Source: an uncultured bacterium
GTDB taxonomy: Bacteria; Actinomycetota; Coriobacteriia; Coriobacteriales; Atopobiaceae
Assembly (NCBI GenBank): GCA_905214865.1
Contig: CAJMNO010000025.1
Coordinates: forward strand, 1-31,346
Direction: 5' to 3'
Length of the DNA: 31,346 nucleotides
The translations under genes and the position numbers were made by a program. The notes beneath the pieces are model-generated. The model ran no database searches and had not been told where the DNA came from. It saw only the letters and a program-made list of their open reading frames with translations. Shown piece after piece: positions 1 to 6,181 of the stretch. The stretch's first letter is position 1, and each line of letters starts with the position of its first letter.

Positions 1-632
1 ATCCCCTCGGGAAACCCGCTCCGAAGGGTTGACGAAACTATAGGAACACCCCCCGAGACCTCGTTCATCGCGACGTTATAGCCGTACAGGTCGATGGCGC
101 GCTGCGCGTCCACGAACACGCCGGCGAGCCTGAGGGACGCCTCGGCGAGCGACTCGGAGTCCTCGACCTGGATGCGACGGTCCTCCAGCTGGCGCTCTGC
201 CTGCTCCGCCCGCTCGGTCGCCTCGTCCAGCTGGGCGTGCAGGCGCTCGTTCTCCTCCATGGCGTCGCGCAGGAGCTGAAGCAGCTGCACGCGGTCGAGC
301 TTGCGGAGGTCGAGGTCGTCGCCGGACGCAATGTCGGCGGAACCGCCCTCGGCACCCTTGCGGGCCTTGCGCTTACCCTTTGCCTTGAGCTTGGACTTGG
401 GCGCCTTGTCGGTGGCATCAGGCTTGCCCATGTCCACGCCCTCCCCCAGGTTCGTGGCAGGGGTCCTCGGTTCCTCGGCGGCACGGGACACCCCGCCCGA
501 GGCAGCAGACCCATTGGTGTCATATTTCGCAACCCTGCCGACGGATGGACGTGGCACGAGGACGAGGAGGGCTCCGATGCCGAAGCCAGCGGCAAACAGC
601 CCGAGAACGGCGGGGCTCATGCCTAGGGGCAT
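1..632 (-). CDS. Membrane-anchored coiled-coil hypothetical protein (3' end outside window)
   Basis: An open frame runs from ATG at 632 leftward off the window edge, giving about 210 codons with no stop. The N-terminus (MPLGMSPAVLGLF, then GFGIGALLVLVPR) is a single hydrophobic segment at about residues 5-27. A Gly/Ala/Lys-rich linker follows, including KSKLKAKGKRKARKG. From about residue 110 the sequence is acidic/basic heptad-like (LDRVQLLQLLRDAMEENERL and onward), which suggests a coiled coil. GGAGG lies just upstream, ending 4-5 nt before the ATG; a second in-frame ATG at 620 is less well placed. I do not recognise the family. A cytoplasmic coiled coil tethered to the membrane is inferred from composition only. 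Confidence 0.7.
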   Translation of the reverse strand, partial: MPLGMSPAVLGLFAAGFGIGALLVLVPRPSVGRVAKYDTNGSAASGGVSRAAEEPRTPATNLGEGVDMGKPDATDKAPKSKLKAKGKRKARKGAEGGSADIASGDDLDLRKLDRVQLLQLLRDAMEENERLHAQLDEATERAEQAERQLEDRRIQVEDSESLAEASLRLAGVFVDAQRAIDLYGYNVAMNEVSGGVPIVSSTLRSGFPEG

Positions 633-1263
633 GTCTCCTCCCTCCCCCGTCACTCCTAAACGTGCGTACCGTCTCCAAAGCGGCAAATCCTGCGAGTCCC
701 AAGTGGTTGGACAAATAGACCAGCACCCCTTGTAGCCAAGCAGGTTTGGTTACTGTTCCTGAAGAATAACCCAGTCATTTCTGAAAAGGAACCCACCATC
801 TTTTACGCGTTTGTAAAAATGTGTGGCACATATTGACTTTTAATTGCTAGTTCGATGTGGTAATTATCGAATTTGGACACATCGTTTCCAATATGTCGTA
901 GCTAACGGCGAACGATTCCTTTAGATGTTTTGTTTGAACATGTGCTAGGACCATAGCGATTTTCCTGCGAAAACCCTTGTACACATCTAAGGCGCCCTGG
1001 TCGTTTTCATGACATTTTGACGATAGCGTGATCTTCGCGAACAACCTTATCCCTAGGTGAGGGACTTATTTCAATAATAAATTTTGAGATTGTGGATGGG
1101 GATCCCAGGGGATCCTTCCCCTGTCCCAACGACGGGTTTGGCCTTGGGGAAAGCGACCTCCGACAGATACGGGCACAGAAGCAGCCTCATAAGCATGCAT
1201 CCGTGCGAGGGTTGTCGCCAATACAGGACCATTGCTCGGGATGCGACTAAGCCGGGACGGAAT
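633..1263. other. Intergenic region with AT-rich island
   Basis: No convincing gene. The part from about 740 to 1080 is clearly more AT-rich than the rest of the window. It holds a 65-codon minus-strand frame (847-1044) that opens only at TTG, has no usable ribosome site and shows no recognisable motif. From 1080 to 1260 the base composition returns to normal, with a direct repeat GGGGATCC at about 1099 and 1110. Confidence 0.5.
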
Positions 1264-1335
1264 GTTCCGCCTGAAAATCGCCAGATTTGGCTAATTAACG
1301 GCCTTAAATTGACCAATCTTGGCTAAAATCAGGTG
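1264..1335. repeat. Palindromic flanking repeat, left copy
   Basis: About 72 bp, matched with roughly 9-10 substitutions by 2712-2783 on the far side of the ATPase gene. The two ends are imperfect inverted repeats of each other (CGCCTGA...TCAGGTG). Inside are two smaller palindromes, GCCAGATTTGGC and CCAATCTTGG. It ends about 34 bp before the preferred ATPase start, so it could also act as leader or operator. Confidence 0.8.
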
Positions 1336-1368
1336 GTAACCAGTTCTGGGCGAATCTGGAGGGAAACA

Positions 1369-2670
1369 GTGGATCGCGACTTGATGGATAACCTCATAGC
1401 CTGGAAGAGCTCTCCCAGGAGGAAGCCGCTCGTCCTCAATGGAGCCCGCCAGGTGGGAAAGACTTGGCTTCTAAAGGAGTTCGGACGACTCCACTTCGCT
1501 AACGTTGCCTACGTGAGCTTTGACAACAACCCACAGATGGCAGCCCAGTTCGACGGGGACTTTGACACGTCGCGCATCCTCACGGCATTGCAGGCAGAAG
1601 CGCGCCAGCGCATCACGCCTGGAGAGACTCTCGTCATATTTGATGAGATTCAAGAATGCCCCAAGGCTCTGACGTCTCTGAAGTACTTCTGCGAGGACGC
1701 TCCCGAGTATGTTATTGCCGCCGCAGGGTCGCTTCTTGGCATCACGCTCCACTCCGGCACTGGGTACCCCGTGGGAAAGGTCAACACCCTCGAGCTACAC
1801 CCCCTGACGTTTTGTGAGTACCTCGATGCTATCGGAGAGGGTTTGCTTCGCGAGGTGATCGACCAGGGCGACGAGAAGGCGATCGATTCATTCTCGGCAA
1901 GGTTGACCTCACTCCTGAAGAGCTACTACTTTGTGGGCGGAATGCCTGAGGCGGTGGAGGTCTTCGCCGATACGAGGAGACTTGCCGACGCCCGGGACGT
2001 GCAGAACGAGATCCTTCTTGGCTACGAGCGCGACACCTCAAAGCACCTTGACCTACGCGAGACTGAATTTACCCTAGCGGCCTGGAACTCGATCCCGGCT
2101 CACCTGGGCAGGGAGAACAAGAAGTTCGTTTTCGGTCACATACGCGATGGTGCGAGGGCACGCGACTACCGCTCTGCCATCACGTGGCTGTGCGAGGCTG
2201 GCATTACAACGAGGGTGCCGCGTGTTGCCAAGCCCGGAATTCCACTCTCGGCTTATGCGGACGAGAGCGCCTTCAAGCTCTTCTCCGTGGATGTTGGCCT
2301 TCTTGCCGCCATGTCGCAGCTTGATGAGTCGAGTGTGGTCAACGGCAACGCGCTGTTCACAGAGTTCAAGTGCTCCCTCACCGAGCAGTACGTGTGCCAG
2401 GAGCTCGTGGCGACGGGCTTCTCTCCCTGCTACTGGTCAGCGGAGAACTCGTCTGGCGAAATTGACTTCATGGTGCAGCACGGAGGATACGTCTATCCCA
2501 TCGAGGTCAAGGCTGAGGAGAACCTTAGGGCAAAGAGTCTCGCCGCCTTCAACAGGACGCATGAGGGGATGCGGTGCAGGCGCTTCTCGCTCTCGGGATT
2601 TCGCGACGAGGGTTGGATGCGCAACGTCCCTTTGTACTCCATCGGCAACGTCAGGAATTGGACGTGCTGA
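1369..2670 (+). CDS. AAA ATPase with C-terminal DUF4143 (nuclease-like) domain
   Basis: I take GTG at 1369 as start because GGAGGG (1358-1363) sits 5 nt upstream; an in-frame GTG at 1333 has no ribosome site and lies in the repeat. The 433-residue product has Walker A GARQVGKT (residues 25-32), Walker B LVIFDEIQECP, a sensor-like SLLGITL and the HPLTFCEYL segment typical of this family. The C-terminus carries GEIDFMV...YPIEVKA, the D...ExK pattern of a PD-(D/E)xK fold. Such proteins are widespread, often multicopy and functionally unassigned. The gene looks less GC-biased than its neighbours and is bracketed by near-identical palindromic repeats, suggesting acquisition as a unit. Family assignment is confident; role and mobility are inference. 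Confidence 0.92.
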   Translation: MDRDLMDNLIAWKSSPRRKPLVLNGARQVGKTWLLKEFGRLHFANVAYVSFDNNPQMAAQFDGDFDTSRILTALQAEARQRITPGETLVIFDEIQECPKALTSLKYFCEDAPEYVIAAAGSLLGITLHSGTGYPVGKVNTLELHPLTFCEYLDAIGEGLLREVIDQGDEKAIDSFSARLTSLLKSYYFVGGMPEAVEVFADTRRLADARDVQNEILLGYERDTSKHLDLRETEFTLAAWNSIPAHLGRENKKFVFGHIRDGARARDYRSAITWLCEAGITTRVPRVAKPGIPLSAYADESAFKLFSVDVGLLAAMSQLDESSVVNGNALFTEFKCSLTEQYVCQELVATGFSPCYWSAENSSGEIDFMVQHGGYVYPIEVKAEENLRAKSLAAFNRTHEGMRCRRFSLSGFRDEGWMRNVPLYSIGNVRNWTC

Positions 2671-2711
2671 GTCCTGGTTGGCTTCTGAGGCTTATGGTAC
2701 CAATAATCGAA

Positions 2712-2783
2712 GTTCCGCCTGAAAATCGCCAGAACTGGCTAAAGTACGGCCTTAAAATGACCATTCTTGGCTAAAAACAGGCG
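2712..2783. repeat. Palindromic flanking repeat, right copy
   Basis: Same orientation as the 1264-1335 copy and begins with the same 20 nt (GTTCCGCCTGAAAATCGCCA). Its ends form a perfect CGCCTG/CAGGCG pair. The internal GCCAG-AA-CTGGC is a perfect palindrome here, while the left copy has GCCAGATTTGGC, so both versions keep the ability to fold. Confidence 0.8.
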
Positions 2784-2893
2784 ATGACTGGTTTGGACAG
2801 ACCTCATGGGACGCGGCAACCTCACCAAGGGCGGGCTTCGCGAGCGGGTGCCAGCGGATATGCCCTGGGATGCACGACCCGCGCGGCCGCGCG

Positions 2894-3529
2894 CTAGCGC
2901 GACGGGTGCCGCTCGGCAAAGCGCTCCGCCGTCACGGGGAGCTCGGTGAGCGTGAAGTTGTTACTCTCCCCTACTATCACGGCGATTCCCGCGTTGGGGG
3001 TCTTGATGGTCTCGCTCATGAGCTTGCGGCGCAGATGGCTCACGGGATAGTACTCGAGCAGCACGTACCTAAAGAACGCCCCATGGCACACCACGAGCAC
3101 GTTGTCGCCGTCCGCCGCCTGGTCGAACATTCTCCCGAACGCGCTGCGGACCCGACCGCGCACCTGCTCGCCCGTCTCCCCTCCGTAGGGGGAGAAATCC
3201 TGCCGAACGAAGCAGCGCGCGAACTTGAGCCTGTTACCGGCGTACGGCTTGCCGTCGAGGTCGCCGAAGTCGAACTCGTGCAGGTCGTCGAGGGGCTCAA
3301 TCTCCATGCCGCGCCCCGCGGTCACGATGCGGGCGGTCTCCATCGCGCGGCCCAGCGGGGAGCTGTAGCAGCGGGAAAGGGGGATGGGCGCGAGGGCGCG
3401 CGCGGTGGCCTCGATCGCGGGGATGGACTCGCGGACCAGGGGCGCGTCGACGCGGCCGCCCTGGATGATTCCGTCGCGGTTGAACTCGGTCCGCCCGTGC
3501 CGGACGTAGTAGAACGTGACCCGCTTCAT
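2894..3529 (-). CDS. Histidine phosphatase family protein (phosphoglycerate mutase-like)
   Basis: 211 residues. The start at 3529 is chosen because the product then begins directly with the family's first strand (MKRVTFYYVRHGRTEFN); an upstream in-frame start adds 18 non-family residues. The catalytic RHG is at residues 10-12 with His11 as phosphate acceptor. Other landmarks are SSPLGRAMETA (Arg61), LHEFDFGDLDG (Glu85) and VVCHG with the second His at 149. The family includes phosphoglycerate mutases and small-molecule phosphatases such as CobC; nothing here fixes the substrate. It stands alone, downstream of the 3.7-kb repeat cluster. The ribosome site (AAGG 6 nt upstream) is modest. Confidence 0.9.
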   Translation of the reverse strand: MKRVTFYYVRHGRTEFNRDGIIQGGRVDAPLVRESIPAIEATARALAPIPLSRCYSSPLGRAMETARIVTAGRGMEIEPLDDLHEFDFGDLDGKPYAGNRLKFARCFVRQDFSPYGGETGEQVRGRVRSAFGRMFDQAADGDNVLVVCHGAFFRYVLLEYYPVSHLRRKLMSETIKTPNAGIAVIVGESNNFTLTELPVTAERFAERHPSR

Positions 3530-3924
3530 GACTGCCTTGCACCTCTTCCCTTCCGTCGGCCGAGATATGACTATACGGCACACTGTCGTGACTGACGAGG
3601 CTGGTCACGTCTGCGGCAGGGGCTGGGTGCGCGGCTTTGAGGCTTGCGATGGGGTCGTCGGCGGGTGCCTGCTGAGGAAAGCCGAGTATTGGCAATCGTG
3701 GGGGAGTTTCAGCTGAGGAAAGCCGAGTATTGGCAATGAATGGGGCGGTCCAAGGCGCTCTGGCTGCCAATACTCGACATTCCTCAGCGCTCAACGACTC
3801 CCAATTGCCAATACTCGACATTCCTCAGCACCCTTCGCGCCCGAGGCGTGCGGAGGCTGCCACGGCTCGGGTTTTCTAAGCATCCCGCGCGCCAAGGGAC
3901 GCCCCGGGGTCCCGCGACGGCATC
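3530..3924. other. Intergenic region carrying repeat cluster A
   Basis: No gene. It holds the upstream region of the phosphatase and four clear copies of a 24-26 nt repeat (listed separately), plus a degenerate copy at about 3859-3882 (TGCCACGGCTCGG followed by TTTTCTAAGC). Confidence 0.6.
3671..3828. repeat. Interspersed repeat cluster A: two inverted pairs of a ~25-nt unit
   Basis: Copies at 3671-3696 and 3712-3737 read GCTGAGGAA, AGC, CGAGTATTGGCAAT. Copies at 3765-3788 and 3805-3828 read TGCCAATACTCG, ACATTCCTCAGC, i.e. the reverse complement with small changes. The order is therefore two forward and two inverted, able to form a long cruciform or RNA stem. The same unit recurs at 17.3 kb and 19.3 kb. 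No transposase is associated. Confidence 0.85.
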
Positions 3925-3966
3925 GGCCCAGGGTCCCGGGCACCCTCCGGCCCGTGACCCTGGGCC
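3925..3966 (-). terminator. Strong hairpin after the ABC permease gene
   Basis: GGCCCAGGGTC (3925-3935) pairs perfectly with GACCCTGGGCC (3956-3966), 11 bp, and the loop is also GC-rich. It lies 21 bp beyond the permease stop. There is no U tract on either strand, so it may stabilise a 3' end or need Rho rather than act as a simple intrinsic terminator. Confidence 0.5.
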
Positions 3967-3987
3967 GCACTCCAATCGACCGGCCCC

Positions 3988-4848
3988 CTACCGGAGCGAC
4001 CCGTTTGCCATGCGGTCGAAGCGACGGAACCCAAAGCCGCCCATCTGGAGGATGGCGGCGACGAGACCGAGGAGGCTCCAACCCAGCGCCATGTGCGCGA
4101 TCTGCGCCGTCATGACCGCGCGCAGGGCCTCGTTGGCGTAGACCAGCGGGTTTGCCAGAACGATCACCTGGAGCACGGGGATGGCAGAGAGGCTCTGCCA
4201 CGAGAAGAAGATGGCCCCCAGGAACACCACCGGCATGAGGAACCCGGGGAACATGGCCGCGATCTGGTTGGGCTTGATGATGGTTCCCACCAACAGTCCG
4301 AGCGTGGCAGAGGCAAGCGAGATGAGCACGAGCACCAGCACCAGCAGCGGAATCTGCGCCGGTCCCATGGTCACGTCGATCCGGCTCCCCATGAACAGGA
4401 GCGAGATGGGCAGGACGATGAGCCCGCCGACAAACGACTCGATAATGCCCACGAGCATCTTGGCCACGGCCACGAGACGGGACGAGACGGGCGCCTGGAG
4501 ACGGTCCTCGATCTCGTGCAGGTTGTTGAAGTCCATGGTGAGGGGCACGGCGGTGCCGTGGATCCCGGTGATGAGCATGCTCATGCCCACCATCCCGGCA
4601 AACATCTGGGACGGGAAGGTCTTGGGCAGCACCCCGAGCGTGGGAAGCACGTAGCCGTAGGTGAGGATGAGGATAAACGGGAGCATGGCCACGCGGAACA
4701 CGAACTCCCACATGTCTCGCAGCTGGATGAGGAGGTCGCGCTGCACCATCGCCCAGAACGCACCCCTCGCCAGGCTTGCGCGACTGCCGTCGCGGGCGGC
4801 CTTGGAGCCGGATGCCACGTTCCTCTCCCCCAGGGCTTCCTTAGTCAT
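3988..4848 (-). CDS. ABC-2 type exporter permease (DrrB-like)
   Basis: 286 residues. A basic, soluble N-terminus (about 40 residues) leads into about six hydrophobic segments, starting near LPFILILTYGYVLP and ending near ALGWSLLGLVAAIL. This is the ABC-2 layout of daunorubicin-resistance-type permeases, which pair with a separate ATPase to export drugs, lipids or other hydrophobic compounds. Its ATG (4848) overlaps the end of the ATPase gene (ATGACTAA arrangement), so the two are translationally coupled and surely form one transporter. Substrate unknown; the control sites upstream of the operon hint at a metal- or sulfide-stress link. Confidence 0.9.
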   Translation of the reverse strand: MTKEALGERNVASGSKAARDGSRASLARGAFWAMVQRDLLIQLRDMWEFVFRVAMLPFILILTYGYVLPTLGVLPKTFPSQMFAGMVGMSMLITGIHGTAVPLTMDFNNLHEIEDRLQAPVSSRLVAVAKMLVGIIESFVGGLIVLPISLLFMGSRIDVTMGPAQIPLLVLVLVLISLASATLGLLVGTIIKPNQIAAMFPGFLMPVVFLGAIFFSWQSLSAIPVLQVIVLANPLVYANEALRAVMTAQIAHMALGWSLLGLVAAILQMGGFGFRRFDRMANGSLR

Positions 4849-5806
4849 TCTGGTTCATCCCCTTTCCCGTGAGGTAGACGAACACGTCGTCGAGCGTCGT
4901 CTGCTTCAGGCTGATGTCACTCACCGCGAGTCCCTGGCCCTCCGCCCAGCGGAAGAGCTCGTCAAAGTCCGGGCGCGTCGCGTCTATGTACAGGGCGAGC
5001 GAGGCCCCGTGTGCCTTGGCGCGCGACACGTCGGGGAGCGCCTGGGCGGAGGCGACCACCGCGTCGTCCACGCGGGAGAGGCCCATGGTCACGATCGTGG
5101 AGCTGGGCACCAGGGCCTTGAGCTCGCGCGACGTCCCCCTCGCCACGATCTGCCCGTGGTTGACGATTGCCATGTGCTGGGCAAATCGGTCGGGCTCGTC
5201 CATGTAGTGGGTGGTGAGGAAGATGGTGGTACCCGCCTCGCGGTTGAGGGCGAGCATCTCGCGCCACAGGATCTCGCGGTAGTTGGGGTCCAGGCCCGTG
5301 GTCGGCTCGTCCAGGAACAGCACCTTGGGCGTGTGCATCATGGCGCGGGCGATCTTCAGGCGCTGCGCCATACCGCCCGAGTAGCTGCGGACATAGTCGT
5401 TCTGGCGGTCGGCGAGGCCGAACTTCTCCAGGTACTCGTCCGCCTTGCGGTCTGCCTCGCGCCGGCCCATGCCAAAGTAGCGGGCGTGGAAGATGAGGTT
5501 CTCCCGCGCGGTGAGGCCGCGGTCGAGGTTGTTGTGCTGTGCCACCACGCCGATCTCGGCGCGGGCGCCCACCGGGTCGTCGGTGACGGAGCGACCGTCC
5601 AGCACGATGCTGCCACCCGTGACCGCGAGCTGCGTGGTGAGCATCGAGATCGTGGTGGACTTGCCGGCGCCGTTAGGCCCAAGGAAGCCAAACACCTCGC
5701 CGCGAGGCACGTCAAAGCTGATGCCGCGCACCGCCTCGATGGTGCCGCCGCCCCTCTCGTGATAGGTCTTCCTGAGGTCGCGGACCTCAAGGATGCTGTC
5801 TGCCAT
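4841..5806 (-). CDS. ABC transporter ATP-binding protein (DrrA-like)
   Basis: Start taken at 5806 (MADSILEVRDLRKTY); upstream in-frame codons run through the operator region and look non-coding. 321 residues. Walker A GPNGAGKST (43-51), signature SGGMAQRLKIARAM, Walker B VLFLDEPTTGLD, H-loop TTHYMDE. After the nucleotide-binding domain comes the extra C-terminal domain of DrrA-type ATPases, ending GKGMNQND. A GGGAGGGGG run about 10 nt upstream is the likely ribosome site. It energises the permease encoded immediately downstream with an 8-nt overlap. Regulation is probably by a CsoR/CstR-family repressor acting at the two palindromes at 5851 and 5888; no such repressor is encoded in the window. 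Confidence 0.93.
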   Translation of the reverse strand: MADSILEVRDLRKTYHERGGGTIEAVRGISFDVPRGEVFGFLGPNGAGKSTTISMLTTQLAVTGGSIVLDGRSVTDDPVGARAEIGVVAQHNNLDRGLTARENLIFHARYFGMGRREADRKADEYLEKFGLADRQNDYVRSYSGGMAQRLKIARAMMHTPKVLFLDEPTTGLDPNYREILWREMLALNREAGTTIFLTTHYMDEPDRFAQHMAIVNHGQIVARGTSRELKALVPSSTIVTMGLSRVDDAVVASAQALPDVSRAKAHGASLALYIDATRPDFDELFRWAEGQGLAVSDISLKQTTLDDVFVYLTGKGMNQND

Positions 5807-5850
5807 GGAATCGGCCCCCTCCCGTCCGCGATGCCGCGGCGGTTCTCCAT

Positions 5851-5867
5851 ATACCCCCATGGGGTAT
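5851..5867. promoter_or_regulatory. CsoR/CstR-like operator, proximal
   Basis: ATACCCCCATGGGGTAT: perfect 7+3+7 palindrome of the ATACCCC...GGGGTAT type bound by CsoR/CstR/FrmR-class repressors. It lies 45 bp upstream of the ABC ATPase start. Confidence 0.7.
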
Positions 5868-5887
5868 CTTTCGTTGCGACAGACACT

Positions 5888-5904
5888 ATACCCCTTGGGG
5901 GTAT
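5888..5904. promoter_or_regulatory. CsoR/CstR-like operator, distal
   Basis: ATACCCCTTGGGGGTAT: second perfect 7+3+7 palindrome with the same half-sites, centred 37 bp from the first. It overlaps a possible -10 (TATAGT on the minus strand). Confidence 0.7.
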
Positions 5905-6130
5905 TTATGACGCGGAAATCTGAGAAACTTCTCGGCGGCACGAAAGCGTGACGGTAGGCGAGAGGGACGGGGCGACGCCGCCGGGAACCAACCCGCCGGC
6001 AGCGCGTCTCGCCCGTTGGGTTCGTCTTGTGCCGCGATTTTCGTCCGTAAAAACGGCCGTATTTATTTGCGGTTGCTCTTACGGACGTGAGTCAGATTCC
6101 CCGTGAATGCGGGAGTAGCCGAGAGAGAAG
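5905..6130. other. Intergenic region with long-loop palindrome
   Basis: No gene. CGTCCGTAA (6042-6050) is repeated inverted as TTACGGACG (6079-6087), a perfect 9-bp stem around a 28-nt loop that itself contains ACGGCCGT. Function unknown. Confidence 0.5.
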
Positions 6131-6160
6131 GAGCCCGGGCTGGTTTCCCAACCCGGGCTC
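6131..6160 (-). terminator. Terminator of the Xaa-Pro dipeptidyl-peptidase gene
   Basis: GAGCCCGGG (6131-6139) pairs with CCCGGGCTC (6152-6160). On the minus strand a pyrimidine-rich CTTCTCTCTC run follows. It sits 21 bp beyond the peptidase stop. Confidence 0.7.
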
Positions 6161-6181
6161 CGACGAGCTATGGGATTACCC

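Noticed and set aside
847..1044. 65-codon minus-strand frame in the AT-rich island
   Set aside because: Opens only at TTG, no usable ribosome site, no motif.
1084..1326. 80-codon frame sharing a peptide (ENRQ.WL..GLK.T.LG) with the frame at 2574-2774
   Set aside because: The similarity is just the translated palindromic repeat; neither frame has a ribosome site.
3671..3828. CRISPR array
   Set aside because: Repeats change orientation, spacers are unequal and few, and no cas genes are present.
4661..5923. 420-codon plus-strand frame opposite the ABC genes
   Set aside because: Antisense shadow of a coupled ATPase/permease pair.
6042..6087. Phage attachment site or origin
   Set aside because: Only a palindrome is visible; no integrase, DnaA boxes or tRNA gene nearby.
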